Below are positions 1-9,900 of a DNA stretch of 64,000 nt, in pieces. How positions within the stretch are numbered: position 1 is the first letter of the stretch; each line of letters starts with the position of its first letter. The stretch lies in the NCBI RefSeq assembly GCF_900168195.1, contig NZ_FUYX01000002.1:317501-381500 (forward strand). The letters run 5' to 3'. The notes below the pieces were generated by a model that worked only from the letters and a program-made list of their open reading frames with translations, made no database searches and was not told the origin of the DNA. The stretch comes from Allobosea thiooxidans. GTDB taxonomy: Bacteria > Pseudomonadota > Alphaproteobacteria > Rhizobiales > Beijerinckiaceae. The position numbers were made by a program, and so were the translations under genes.

Positions 1-29
1 CGGTCGTTTCTTGGGCCTTGCCCGTAGCC

Positions 30-1109
30 TCAATAGGGGAAGGGCCATGTCCGCAATTTCTGCTTGCCGATCTGCCAGAGCCGGGCGAGGCCGTGCGGCT
101 CGACGATCAGAAAGGTAATGATCAGCGCGCCGACAAGCATGAAGGTAACGTGCTCGGCCGCCGCGCCCTGGATCGGGATGCCCAGTGCCGGCAGGCCGAA
201 CTTCAGCGCCGTCGGCAGGATCGACAGGAAGGCCGCGCCGAAGAAGGAGCCGATCAGCGAGCCGAGGCCGCCGATGATGACCATGAACAGGATGTTGAAG
301 GAGAGGCGGATCGAGAACACGTCCGCCGCCTCGCCGCCGCCGTACCAGAGGAAGATCATCATCGCGCCGGCGACGCCACAGAAATAGGAGGAGACGGCGA
401 AGGCGGTGAGCTTGGCGTTGAGCAGCTTGATGCCCATCAGCTCGGCGGCGATGTCCATGTCGCGCACGGCCATCCAGGAGCGGCCGAGCTTGCCGTGGAC
501 GATGTTGGAGGCGAACCAGGTCAGCACCACGACGAGGCCGAGGCAGACGAAATAGCGCGTCTCGGGCGTGGCGGAGGCGCCGGTGATCGGCAGGTCGAAG
601 AGTGTGCGCTGCGGCACCTCGATCGCACCCGAGGCGTTGTAGTTGAACAGCCAGGGCACGCGCACGAAGGCCCATTGCAGGAAGAACTGGGCGGCGAGCG
701 TCGCGACGGCGAGATAGAAGCCCTTGATGCGCAGCGAAGGCAGGCCGAAGAGCACGCCGATGCCAGCCGAGAACAGCCCCGACACCAGGATCAGGACGAC
801 GATGTTCACGTCCGGGAAGATCGTCGTCAGCTTGTAGCAGCTATAGGCGCCCACCCCCATGAATGCGGCGGTGCCGAGCGAGATCAGCCCGGTATAGCCG
901 GTCAGGATGTTCAGCCCAATCGCCGCAAGGGAGAAGACGAGGAAGGGGATCATCACCGAGGCGATGAAGAAGTCGCTGCCGAGGAAGGGGATCGCGATGA
1001 AGGCGATCGCCAGGATGACGCCGAGCCCGATCCGGTCTTCCCGCAACGGGAAGACGGCCATGTCGGCGGCGTAATTCGATTTGTATTGGCCGGCCTCGCG
1101 GTAGAGCAT
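30..1109 (-). CDS. Branched-chain amino acid-type ABC transporter permease (LivM family)
   Basis: Inner-membrane permease of 359 residues, the usual LivM length. It has a short hydrophilic N-terminus followed by about nine hydrophobic segments, and carries the family motif IGGLGSLIGSFFGAAFL in the C-terminal third. The ATG at 1109 is preceded by GAGGAG. It is the last gene of a minus-strand unit (acyl-CoA synthetase, LivG, LivH, LivM), 13 bases after the LivH stop. LivF and the binding protein are not visible and may lie beyond the left edge. Linkage to an acyl-CoA synthetase suggests that the substrate may be a carboxylic or aromatic acid rather than leucine; this is inference. Confidence 0.92.
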   Translation of the reverse strand: MLYREAGQYKSNYAADMAVFPLREDRIGLGVILAIAFIAIPFLGSDFFIASVMIPFLVFSLAAIGLNILTGYTGLISLGTAAFMGVGAYSCYKLTTIFPDVNIVVLILVSGLFSAGIGVLFGLPSLRIKGFYLAVATLAAQFFLQWAFVRVPWLFNYNASGAIEVPQRTLFDLPITGASATPETRYFVCLGLVVVLTWFASNIVHGKLGRSWMAVRDMDIAAELMGIKLLNAKLTAFAVSSYFCGVAGAMMIFLWYGGGEAADVFSIRLSFNILFMVIIGGLGSLIGSFFGAAFLSILPTALKFGLPALGIPIQGAAAEHVTFMLVGALIITFLIVEPHGLARLWQIGKQKLRTWPFPY

Positions 1110-1122
1110 GTCGTGAGGCTCC

Positions 1123-2196
1123 TCAGATGCGTTCGATGATCTTGTCGCCGAACAGGCCCTGCGGCCTGAACAGCAGGAAGCCCAGCGCGATGAAATAGGC
1201 GAGCCAGCTCTCGATGCCGCCGCCGATCAGCGGGCCCCAGTAGAACTCGCCAAGCTTCTCGCCGATGCCGATGATGAGGCCGCCGACGATGGCGCCGGGG
1301 ATCGAGGTGAAGCCGCCGAGGATCAATACCGGCAGCGCCTTCAGCGCCACGATCTCGAGCGCGAAGGAGACGTCCGAGCGGGCGCCCCACATGATGCCGG
1401 TGATCAGCGCGACGATGCCGGCGGTGAACCAGACGATGACCCAGATCTGGTTGAGCGAGATGCCGACCGAGAGCGCGGCCTTGTGGCTGTCGGCGACGGC
1501 GCGGAGTGCGCGGCCGATGCGGGTATACTGGAAGAAGGCGGCGAGCGCGGCGATCATCAGCGAGGCGATGAGCGCTGCGGCGATGTCGATCTTCTGCAGC
1601 GAGACCAGCCCGCCGAGGATCTGCAGATCGATCGCGCCCTTGGGCAGGTAGAGCTGCTCGGCGATCATCTGCTTGGGGTTGCCGCCGAAGAGAGCCTCGC
1701 CGAAGCCGATCAGGAAATAGGTGATGCCGAAGGTCGCCATGAACAGGATGATGTCCGGCTGGTTGACCAGCGGGCGCAGCACCACACGCTCGATGGTGAC
1801 GGCGAGCGCGAACATGACGCCGAGCGTGATGACGACCGCGAGGAAGGCGGGCACGCCCTTCTCGTAGAGGCCGACCAGCGTCAGCGCCGCGAACACCACC
1901 ATGATGCCCTGGGCGAAGTTGAACACGCCCGAGGCCTTGAAGATCAGAACGAAGCCGAGCGCGATCAGGGCGTAGAGCACGCCCGAGACCAGCCCTTCCC
2001 AGACGGTCTGCACCAGCAGGTCGGGCGCCTGGACCATCTGCTGGAACGGATCGACGAAGATCGCATAGAGCGTGTTGCTGGAGTCGAGCCGGATGCCGAC
2101 GGCAAGCACCGCGACGATGGCGGCGAGGATCAGCCCGGTCTTGACCAGCGGGCTGGCGAGAAGGTTCGGGGCAGGGCGGGTGGCGATGTCGCTCAT
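1123..2196 (-). CDS. Branched-chain amino acid-type ABC transporter permease (LivH family)
   Basis: Permease of 357 residues, longer than classic LivH (about 300) because of an N-terminal extension containing an extra hydrophobic segment (residues about 15-35) and a loop before the conserved core, which begins near GLVSGVLYALIALGFVLIF. The motif KALPVLILGGFTSIPGAIVG is typical of the family. The start at 2196 has GAGGAGCG upstream. It lies 13 bases downstream of the LivG stop in the same operon and should pair with the LivM-type permease to form the membrane channel. Confidence 0.92.
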   Translation of the reverse strand: MSDIATRPAPNLLASPLVKTGLILAAIVAVLAVGIRLDSSNTLYAIFVDPFQQMVQAPDLLVQTVWEGLVSGVLYALIALGFVLIFKASGVFNFAQGIMVVFAALTLVGLYEKGVPAFLAVVITLGVMFALAVTIERVVLRPLVNQPDIILFMATFGITYFLIGFGEALFGGNPKQMIAEQLYLPKGAIDLQILGGLVSLQKIDIAAALIASLMIAALAAFFQYTRIGRALRAVADSHKAALSVGISLNQIWVIVWFTAGIVALITGIMWGARSDVSFALEIVALKALPVLILGGFTSIPGAIVGGLIIGIGEKLGEFYWGPLIGGGIESWLAYFIALGFLLFRPQGLFGDKIIERI

Positions 2197-2209
2197 ATGT
2201 CCGCGCTCC

Positions 2210-3025
2210 TCAATGCGCCACGCCGAGATAGGCGTCGATGACGCGCTGGTCGGCCTTGACCTCGTCGGGCGTGCCGTCGGCGATCTTGCGGCCGTATTCG
2301 AGCACGACGACGCGGTCGGAGAGGTCCATCACCACGCCCATGTCGTGCTCAATCAGCGCGATCGTGGTGCCGAACTGGTTGTTCACGTCGAGGATGAAGC
2401 GGCACATGTCCTCCTTCTCCTCGAGGTTCATGCCGGCCATCGGCTCGTCGAGCAGGAGCAGTTCCGGCTCCATGGCGAGCGCCCGTCCGAGCTCGACGCG
2501 CTTCTGCAGGCCGTAGGGCAGCTTGCCGACCGGCAGCTTGCGGATGTGCTCGATCTGCAGGAAGTCGATGATGTCCTCGACGACGCGGCGATGCGCGATC
2601 TCCTCCTGCATCGCCGGGCCGTGGCGCAGCGCCTGCCAGAAGAAGCCCTTCTTCATTTTGAGGGTGCGGCCGGTCATGATGTTGTCCAGCGTCGACATGC
2701 CCTTGAACAGCGCGACGTTCTGGAAGGTGCGGGCGATGCCGCCGGCGGCGGCGCGATGCGGGCGCATCTTGGCGCGGCGCTCGCCCTTGAAGACGATCTG
2801 ACCTTCCTGCGGCTGGTAGAAGCCGTTGATGCAGTTCAGCATCGAGGTCTTGCCGGCGCCGTTCGGGCCGATGATGGCGCGGATCTCGCCCTTGCGGATG
2901 TCGAAGGAGACGTCGGTGATCGCCTTCACCCCGCCGAAGCGCAGCGAGATGTTCTCGACCGAGAGCAGGACTTCGCCCTTTTCGCGGATGGGGGTGCCGG
3001 TCACGTTCATCGGCTCCGCGTTCAT
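2210..3025 (-). CDS. Branched-chain amino acid-type ABC transporter ATP-binding protein (LivG family)
   Basis: Cytoplasmic ATPase of 271 residues. Walker A is GPNGAGKT (53-60), the signature region LPYGLQKR (169-176), and Walker B LLLLDEP (189-195). The C-terminus (ADQRVIDAYLG) is typical of LivG-type ATPases. Its ATG at 3025 overlaps the stop of the acyl-CoA synthetase gene (ATGA), which indicates translational coupling. It should power the LivH/LivM-type permeases that follow. Confidence 0.93.
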   Translation of the reverse strand: MNAEPMNVTGTPIREKGEVLLSVENISLRFGGVKAITDVSFDIRKGEIRAIIGPNGAGKTSMLNCINGFYQPQEGQIVFKGERRAKMRPHRAAAGGIARTFQNVALFKGMSTLDNIMTGRTLKMKKGFFWQALRHGPAMQEEIAHRRVVEDIIDFLQIEHIRKLPVGKLPYGLQKRVELGRALAMEPELLLLDEPMAGMNLEEKEDMCRFILDVNNQFGTTIALIEHDMGVVMDLSDRVVVLEYGRKIADGTPDEVKADQRVIDAYLGVAH

Positions 3026-5004
3026 GCCGCCTTCGCCGCTGCCGGCGCCTCCTGTCCGGTGACGGGGTAGATCTTGGCGTCGCGTACCTTGACGCGTGCC
3101 GAGATCACGCCCTTGCGGCCGTCCTCGAAGGTGACTTCCGTCGAGATGTCGGCGGCCTCCGAGCCGTCATAGAGCGCGGCGACCAGCGGCGCGTAGCGCT
3201 CGGCGATGAAGCCGCGGCGAACCTTCTGAGTGCGGGTGAGCTCGCCGTCGTCGGCGTCGAGCTCCTTGTGCAGGATGAGGAAGCGCTTGATCTGGGCGCC
3301 GCCCATCATCGGCTCGCCGGCAAGCGAGCGGTTCACCTCGTCGACATGCTTGGCGATCATGTCGTAGACGAGATCGTGGCCGGCGAGCTCCTGGTAGGAG
3401 GCGTAGACCACGTTGTTGCGCTCGGCCCAGTTGCCGACGGCGACGAGGTCGATGTTCAGCGCGACGGTGGCGTAGTCGCGGCCCTGCCCGAAGGCGACCG
3501 CTTCCTTGATGTTCGGATAGAACTTGAGCTTGTTCTCGATGTATTTCGGCGGGAAGAGGTCGCCGCCCGCGAGCTTGCCGACATCCTTGGCGCGGTCGAT
3601 GATCTTGAGGTGGCCGCCCTCGTCGAAGAAGCCGGCATCGCCGGAGCGGACATAGCCGTCCGCGGTCATGGTCTCGGCGGTCTTGTCGGGGTCCTTGTAG
3701 TAGCCGCCGAAGATCGAGGGCGAGCGGTAGAGCACCTCGCCATTGTCGTCGATGCGGATCTCGACCATCGGCGCGGGCTTGCCGACGGTGTCGGCCTTGA
3801 TCTCGCCGTTCGGCTGCATGGTGATGTAGACGCCGGCCTCGGTCTGGCCGTAGAGCTGCTTCAGGTTGACGCCGATCGAGCGGTAGAAGCGGAAGAGCTC
3901 GGGGCCGATCGCTTCGCCGGCGGTGTAGCCGACCTTGATGTTGGTCAGGCCGAAGCGGTTGCGCAGCGGGCCGTAAACCAGCAGGTCGCCGAGCTTGTAG
4001 AGCAGGCGCCCCTTCAGCGGCACGCTCTCGCCGTTCAGGATCTGCTCGCCATAGCGCTTCGCGACGTCGAGAAAATAGTGGAACATCTTCCGCTTCAGCG
4101 CGCCGGCATCCTCCATGCGCACCATGGTCACGGTCAGCATGTTTTCGAAGACGCGGGGCGGGGCGAAGGCATAGGTGGTGCCGACCTCGCGGCGGTCGTC
4201 GATGACCGTGTCCGGGCTTTCCGGGCAATTGACGCAGAAGCCCGCCAGCATCGCCTGCGCATAGGAAAAGACGTGGTCGCCGACCCAGGCGATCGGCAGA
4301 TAGGCGATGACCTCGTCGGTCTCGTTGAGCCCATCGAAGCCGCAGCCGATCTCGGCGGCGATCAGCACGTTGTAATGGCTGAGCATCACGCCCTTCGGCC
4401 GCCCGGTCGTGCCGGAGGTGTAGAGGATGATGCCGAGATCGGAGCCCTGGCCCTGCTCCATCTCGCGAGCAAGCGCGGCCTCGGCCTGCGGGTCCTTCAG
4501 CGCCCTGGCGCCACTCGCGATCACGGTCTCGATGGCGTGGAGCTTGCTGTGATCGTAGTCGCGCAAGCCCCGCGGCTCGTCATAGAGCATGTGCCTGAGA
4601 TGCGGCAGGCGGTCGGCGATCGAGAGCAGCTTGTCGACCTGCTCCTGATCCTGCACCACGGCGAAGACCGCCTCGGCATGGTCGAGGACATAGGCCATCT
4701 CCTCGGCGACGCCGTCGGCGTAGACCGGCACGGGAATCGCGCCGATCCACTGCGCCGCGCACATCGACCAGTACAGCCGCGGCCGGTTCTGGCCGATGAT
4801 CGCGACCTTCTCGCCGCGCTTCAGGCCGAGATCTGCCAAGCCCTTGGCGAAGTTGCGGACATGGGTCGCGACCTCCGCCCAGTTCCAGGATTGCCAGATC
4901 CCGAGGTCCTTGTGACGGAAGGCGACGCGGGAGGCGCGCTCCCTTGCGTTGCGCACCAGCAATTTCGGAAAGGTATCCGCCTGGCCGGCGGTGCCGCTTG
5001 CCAC
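3022..5004 (-). CDS. AMP-dependent long-chain acyl-CoA synthetase-like ligase
   Basis: Protein of 660 residues in the ANL superfamily; it activates a carboxylic acid with ATP and transfers it to CoA. The AMP-binding P-loop YTSGTTGRPKGVMLSH is at 195-210. Later core motifs are YGQTEAGVY and YVRSGDAGFF with IDRAKD, the hinge region. The length and the LKIIDRAKD signature fit the FadD15-like long-chain group. It is the first gene of the ABC transporter operon and overlaps livG by four bases. This arrangement, ligase plus LivGHM-type transporter, is common in Hyphomicrobiales and suggests uptake and CoA activation of one acid substrate. The substrate cannot be read from the sequence. Confidence 0.88.
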   Translation of the reverse strand: MASGTAGQADTFPKLLVRNARERASRVAFRHKDLGIWQSWNWAEVATHVRNFAKGLADLGLKRGEKVAIIGQNRPRLYWSMCAAQWIGAIPVPVYADGVAEEMAYVLDHAEAVFAVVQDQEQVDKLLSIADRLPHLRHMLYDEPRGLRDYDHSKLHAIETVIASGARALKDPQAEAALAREMEQGQGSDLGIILYTSGTTGRPKGVMLSHYNVLIAAEIGCGFDGLNETDEVIAYLPIAWVGDHVFSYAQAMLAGFCVNCPESPDTVIDDRREVGTTYAFAPPRVFENMLTVTMVRMEDAGALKRKMFHYFLDVAKRYGEQILNGESVPLKGRLLYKLGDLLVYGPLRNRFGLTNIKVGYTAGEAIGPELFRFYRSIGVNLKQLYGQTEAGVYITMQPNGEIKADTVGKPAPMVEIRIDDNGEVLYRSPSIFGGYYKDPDKTAETMTADGYVRSGDAGFFDEGGHLKIIDRAKDVGKLAGGDLFPPKYIENKLKFYPNIKEAVAFGQGRDYATVALNIDLVAVGNWAERNNVVYASYQELAGHDLVYDMIAKHVDEVNRSLAGEPMMGGAQIKRFLILHKELDADDGELTRTQKVRRGFIAERYAPLVAALYDGSEAADISTEVTFEDGRKGVISARVKVRDAKIYPVTGQEAPAAAKAA

Positions 5005-5328
5005 GATTGCGTTCTCCCTGACGAGCCGCCATGCGTCGTGGCGGCTTCTGCGGGCCGGTGTCCGGCCTCGTTCTCATGCAAGCCTCGCAGCTGGCCACCA
5101 TCTTCGCAAGGAGGCGCTTGACAGACAATTCGCCTTTTGGTGATTATGGTCCCGCCGAGGTTTAATCAGCCAATCGGGCTGCTGATTCTTGCCCCGGTTT
5201 CCCATCGATTCCCAGTGATTTCCGCCTTGCCGGCGCCGCCGCCAACGTGCGCCCGACGAAAGTCGCATGCAAAAAAGCGCCCCGCGACTCGCATGAGCCG
5301 CGGGGCGCTTCTGGTTTGTCAGGGGCGC
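5005..5328. other. Intergenic leader of the acyl-CoA synthetase operon
   Basis: This 324-base gap holds no convincing gene. It contains the presumed promoter and 5' leader of the minus-strand operon, with an 8-bp inverted repeat AGCCGCCA/TGGCGGCT at 5024-5046 just before the acyl-CoA synthetase start. A second imperfect repeat, AATCAGC/GCTGATT, lies near 5164-5187. The strong terminator of the upstream hypothetical gene is at 5275-5310. The role of the leader hairpin is unknown; it could be an operator or an mRNA structure. Confidence 0.4.
5275..5310 (-). terminator. Rho-independent terminator of the 5329-5643 gene
   Basis: Perfect 12-bp stem AAGCGCCCCGCG/CGCGGGGCGCTT around a 12-base loop. 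Read on the minus strand, it is followed immediately by a T run (GCGCTTTTTTGC). It lies 18 bases after the stop of the small minus-strand gene, so stem, T-tract and position all agree. Confidence 0.85.
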
Positions 5329-5643
5329 TCAGCGATAATAGCGATGCTGGCGATAGCCATGGGCCGGCGCATGCGGCGGAGGCCCGCCATGGCGGCGGCC
5401 ATAGCCGTAGCCGCGATCGTAGCGGCGGTCGTAGCCGCGGCCATAGCGATAGTGGTCGCGCCGCTGCTGCCGCTCCACGTTCCGCTGGATTTCCCACATG
5501 CGGTGCTCGCGGGTGTGACGGGTGTACTCGGCCGGCAGCCTGTCCAGCGCCTCGGCCTGCGGAAGGGATTGGGGCGCGGCGCCGGCCGGCGTGGCAGCGA
5601 GGGCGGCGAGGGTGAGGCCGGCGGCCATCAGAATTCTACGCAT
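5329..5643 (-). CDS. Secreted Arg/Tyr/Gly-rich hypothetical protein
   Basis: Protein of 104 residues with a clear signal peptide (MRRILMAAGLTLAALAATPAGA, cleavage near residue 22). The C-terminal half (about 60-104) is low-complexity and rich in Arg, Tyr, Gly and His, with repeated RYDRGYG-like units. The start at 5643 is chosen over an upstream one because GGAGA precedes it and the signal peptide then begins correctly. A strong terminator follows. No function is recognised. The basic, aromatic tail would suit binding to nucleic acid, polysaccharide or membrane, but that is speculation. Confidence 0.75.
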   Translation of the reverse strand: MRRILMAAGLTLAALAATPAGAAPQSLPQAEALDRLPAEYTRHTREHRMWEIQRNVERQQRRDHYRYGRGYDRRYDRGYGYGRRHGGPPPHAPAHGYRQHRYYR

Positions 5644-5721
5644 GGTCGTCTCCTTCAGTCGATGGCCGCATTGAAGCGGCGCTCGACCCAATGAAGCCTG
5701 AACGGCGATGTTGGCTGTCGT

Positions 5722-5925
5722 TCACAAAGGCCGGCGGCTGGCCGGGGCACGATGCGATGTTCTGCCCTGCGTCCGGCGGTCGACGACGATCCTGGCCGGC
5801 TGGAGAACGTGGAAGGGATCGAACATGTCGCCCCAGGCACGCCGGGCGATGTCCGATTGGGCGGCGGCGTATTCGGCGATCTGGTCGTTGACCCGTTTTG
5901 CGAACAGGTCGAGCAATCCAAACAT
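5722..5925 (-). CDS. Small hypothetical protein
   Basis: Possible 67-residue protein starting MFGLLDLFAKRVNDQIAEYA. An AAAGGAA sequence sits about 7 bases before the ATG at 5925. The N-terminal half is amphipathic-helical with plausible codon use; the C-terminal third is basic and may not be structured. It lies 78 bases downstream of the Crp/Fnr-type regulator on the same strand and could be co-transcribed. No family is recognised, and the main support is the ribosome binding site. Confidence 0.45.
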   Translation of the reverse strand: MFGLLDLFAKRVNDQIAEYAAAQSDIARRAWGDMFDPFHVLQPARIVVDRRTQGRTSHRAPASRRPL

Positions 5926-6003
5926 CTCGAAAATTCCTTTCTCAGCAAAGCTGTTCGGGAAGGGCAACGCGCGAGACGCGGTTTGGTGCCCTCGAAGGGG
6001 CGT

Positions 6004-6678
6004 TCAACCTTCGTAGCGGGCCAGCTTGTCGAGGTCTCGGATGGTGATGCTGCCGTGGCCGAGCTCGATCAGGCCGAGCTCGGCCAGTCGCGCCAGGCCC
6101 TGATTGGCCATCTGGCGCGAGATGCCGGCGAGCATGCCGAGTTCCTCCTGCGAGATCGCCAGCGTGCGGCCGAGATCGGGGTAGAGGATCGGGTTGAACA
6201 GCCAGGCGAGGTTCCGGGCGAGGCGGCCGGTGGAATCGAGCGTGCGCTCGGTCTCGGCGAGCGCGATGAACTGGGCGAGGCGCTCGTTGAACTGGTGGAC
6301 GAGGAAGCGGTTGAACGCGGCCGAATGCTCGAACAGCCACAGGAAGGTCGAGCGCCGCATCAGGGCGAGCCGCGTCTCGCGCAGCGCCACCAGCTCGTAG
6401 CGGCGCGGCTCGGCCTTGATCACCGTGCCTTCGCCGAACCAGGCACCGGCGCGCAGGCCGGCGAGCGTCGCCGTCTTTCCCGATTTCGAGGTGGTCGCCA
6501 TCTTGACCAGCCCCTCGGCGACACCCGTCCAGGATTCGAGCCGGTCGCCGACATGGCAGATCGAGGCGCCCTTGCCGTAGCTCTTGAGGGAGATGCCGCG
6601 CCGCGCCTCTTCGAACTCGTCGTCCGACAGGTCGTGCGACCAGGAGGCGATGGCGCGTAGTTCCTCGGGCGTGATCAC
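6004..6678 (-). CDS. Crp/Fnr-family transcriptional regulator
   Basis: Protein of 224 residues with a cyclic-nucleotide-binding-type beta-roll (about 20-125), a dimer helix (about 125-150) and a C-terminal winged helix-turn-helix (about 174-205, ISQEELGMLAGISRQMANQG). The cysteine cluster of Fnr is absent; the only cysteine in the sensory half is C41. The recognition helix (SRQMANQGL) differs from the SRETVNR-type helix of Fnr/FixK, so it should bind a different site and does not sense oxygen through an Fe-S cluster. Ligand and targets are unknown. The upstream gap to the ferredoxin oxidoreductase gene holds a repeat element. Confidence 0.9.
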   Translation of the reverse strand: MITPEELRAIASWSHDLSDDEFEEARRGISLKSYGKGASICHVGDRLESWTGVAEGLVKMATTSKSGKTATLAGLRAGAWFGEGTVIKAEPRRYELVALRETRLALMRRSTFLWLFEHSAAFNRFLVHQFNERLAQFIALAETERTLDSTGRLARNLAWLFNPILYPDLGRTLAISQEELGMLAGISRQMANQGLARLAELGLIELGHGSITIRDLDKLARYEG

Positions 6679-6770
6679 AAGCAGTCCTTGAAGCCGAGTG
6701 TCGGCTCAGTATGGGGCGCGATAGCAAGGGGACTCAAGCTGAACCAAAGAGGCGCGATTGAACGAGAGAG

Positions 6771-6930
6771 GCGCGGCAGCGCTCTCCCGGAGGAAGAGGG
6801 CAGGGTGAGGGGTAGGCCGCTCACCCTGCCTGCCGTGAGGCGGTCGCTGCGCAGCGGCGCGGCAGAGTTTCGCTGGTCCAGGGGCCGACACCTCACCCCT
6901 ACCCCTCGCCTTACAGGAGAGGGGTTCCCC
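6771..6930. repeat. Intergenic GC-rich inverted-repeat element
   Basis: Repeat-like DNA between the oxidoreductase stop and the regulator start. GTGAGGGGTAGG at 6805-6816 is matched, with one mismatch, by the inverted CCTACCCCTCGC at 6898-6909. A nested inverted repeat, CAGGGTGAG/CTCACCCTG, lies at about 6801-6828. The runs of CCTCACCCCTACCCCTC resemble intergenic repeats common in alphaproteobacterial genomes. No ORF in it looks genuine. Confidence 0.5.
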
Positions 6931-6935
6931 GAGCC

Positions 6936-9900
6936 TCATTCTGCCGCTTGCGGCAGCGCGGTCGAAGGCGGTCCGTCGCGCAACTGCCCCAGCAATGTCG
7001 CTTCCTCGGCCTTGGCCGCCCTGAGATGCCGTTCCTTGACATGGCCGAACCCGCGGATCTTTTCCGGGATCGCAGCGAGCGCGACGCAGAGCGCGTGGTT
7101 TTCCGGCGAAAGCCGCGTCAGCAGCTCGTTCAGCAGCGTCTCGTAATCGACGATGAGCCGGCGCTCGGTGCGGCGCTCCTGCGTGCGGCCGAAGGGGTCG
7201 AGGGCGGTGCCGCGCAGGCGCTTCAGTTTCGCGAGCACGCCGAAGGCGCCCATCATCCAGGGGCCGAAGCTCAGCTTGCGCGGCAGGCCCGTGTTGGGGT
7301 CGCGCCGGGCCAGCAGCGGCGGGGCGAGATGGAATTCATAGCGCAGCTTCTGGCCTTCGCTGCCCTCGGCCTCGAAGGTCGCGGCGACCTGCCGGCGGAA
7401 GGCGCCGTCGCTGTAGAGTCGGGCGACCTCGTATTCGTCCTTGTAGGCCATCAGCTTGAAGAGGTTGCGGGCGACGGCCTCGCTCAGCGCGGTCTGGCTC
7501 GGCGCGGCCGCGGCCTCGCGCGTCTGCACGCGGGCGACGAGATGACGGTAGCGCGCCGCGTAAGCCGCATTCTGATAGGCGGTGAGGAAGGCGACGCGGC
7601 GCTCGATAATCTCGTCGAGCGTCTGCGAAAGCTGGCGGGCCGGGGTTGCCGCCTTGCTCTGCGAGAGCAGCCCGGCCAGCGCCGCAGGATCATGCGCGGC
7701 GCGGCGGCCGAGCTCGAAGGCCTGCCTGTTCATGGCGACGGCCTCGCCATTCAGCTCGATCGCCCTGAGCAGGGCCTCGCGCGAGAGCGGTACGGCGCCG
7801 AGCTGCCAGGCATGGCCGAGCATGAACATGTTGGCGGCGATGGCATTGCCGAGGAAGGCGACGGCGGCCGCGGTCGCGTCGATGAAATGCGTCTGCTCGC
7901 GGCCGGCGGCCGAAAGGATCGCGCGCTTCAGCCGTTCGGTCGGCAGCGAGAAATCGGCGTTGCGGGTGAAGTCTCCCGGCAGGCTCTCGGCGGTGTTGAC
8001 GATGACGGTGCCCTGCTCGGGCCGGACCGCGCCGAGCACCTTCTTCGAGCCGGTGACGGTGAGGTCGCAGCCGAGCACCAGATCGGCCTGTCCGGCCGCG
8101 ACGCGGATGGCGTGGATGTCGTCCGGATGCGGCGCGAGCTTGACGTGGCTGAAGACCGCGCCGCCCTTCTGGGCGAGGCCTGCCATGTCGATCATGCCGC
8201 AGCCCTTACCTTCGAGATGCGCGGCCATGCCGAGGATGGCGCCGATGGTGACCACGCCGGTGCCGCCGACGCCGGTGACGATCACGGCGAAGCTGCGATC
8301 CAGCGCCGGCACGACCGGTTCGGGCAGTTCGGCTTCGCCGAGCGCGGCGGCATCGAGCCGGAGCGGATCGGCTTTCCTGGGCTTCGCGCCATGGACCGTG
8401 ACGAAGGACGGGCAGAAGCCCTTCACGCAGGAAAAATCCTTGTTGCAGTTCGACTGGTCGATCTGGCGCTTGCGGCCGAACTCGGTCTCCAGCGGCTGCA
8501 CCGAGACGCAGTTCGACTGCACGCCGCAATCGCCGCAGCCTTCGCAGACAAGCTCGTTGACGATGACGCGCTTGTCCGGGTCGGGATAGGCGCCGCGCTT
8601 GCGCCGCCGGCGCTTCTCGGTGGCGCAGGTCTGGTCGTAGAGCAGGAGCGAGACGCCGGAGGTCGCGGCGAGCTCCCGCTGCACGGCGTCGAGCTCGTCG
8701 CGGTGGTGGAGCGTCGTGCCGGCCGGCCATTGCGTGCTGGGCGGATATTTGCCGGGTTCGTCCGTGACCACGGCGATGCGCTTCACGCCCTCGGCCGCGA
8801 CCTGGCGGGCCATCTGGTCGGGCGAGAGGTGGCCTTCCGCCTGCTGGCCGCCGGTCATGGCGACGGCGTCGTTGTAGAGCAGCTTGTAGGTGACATTGAC
8901 CCCGGAGGCGACGGCCCAGCGGATCGCGAGCGAGCCGGAATGGGTATAGGTGCCGTCGCCGAGATTCTGGAAGACATGGCCGCGCGTCGAGAATGGGGCT
9001 TCGCCGACCCAGTTCGCACCTTCGCCGCCCATCTGGGTGAAGCCCGCCGTGTCGCGGTCCATCCACTGCACCATGTAGTGGCAGCCGATGCCGGCATAGG
9101 CACGCGAGCCCTCGGGCACCACGGTCGAGGAATTATGCGGGCAGCCCGAGCAGAAATAGGGCGTGCGCTTCGCGATCTCCTGCGCCTCGGCGAGGCGCCC
9201 TTGCGCCTGGGCGATTTCCTCCAGCCGCGCACGCAGGGTGGGATCGTCGCGGTATTGCAGGAGGCGGCCGCCGAGCGCGATCGCGATGTCGTTCGGGTCG
9301 AGCGCGCCATGGACGGGGAAGAGCCAGTCGCCCTTCTCGTCCTTCTTGCCGATCACCATGGGCTGATGCTTGGCGCCGTAAAGCTCTTCGCGGACCTGGA
9401 CCTCGATCAGCGAGCGCTTCTCCTCGACCACCATGATCAGGTCGAGGCCCTTGGCGAAGGCCTTGAGTTCGGCCGGATCGATCGGCCAGGGGCAGGCGAG
9501 CTTGAACAGGCGGATGCCGAGGTCGTTGGCGCGGACCTCGTCGATGCCGAGATCAGCCAGCGCCTGCTGCACGTCGAGATAGGATTTGCCGACGGTGGCG
9601 ATGCCGATGCGAGGTTTCTTCCCGCCCTGGGTGACGATGCGGTTCAACTTGTTGGCGCGCAGGTAGGCCAGCATCGCATCGCGCTTGTAGAGATGCAGGC
9701 GGCGCTCCTGCTCGACGAAATCGAGCTCGCGGCGAATGGCGAGGCCGCCGGGCGGCGGGACGAAGTCGCTCGGCGTGACGATCGAGACGCGATCGAGCGA
9801 ACCGTCGACCGAGGCCGTCGATTCGATGTTGTCCTTGACGCATTTGATGCCGACCCAGACCGAGGCGAAGCGCGAGAGTGCGATGCCGTGCAGGCCGTAA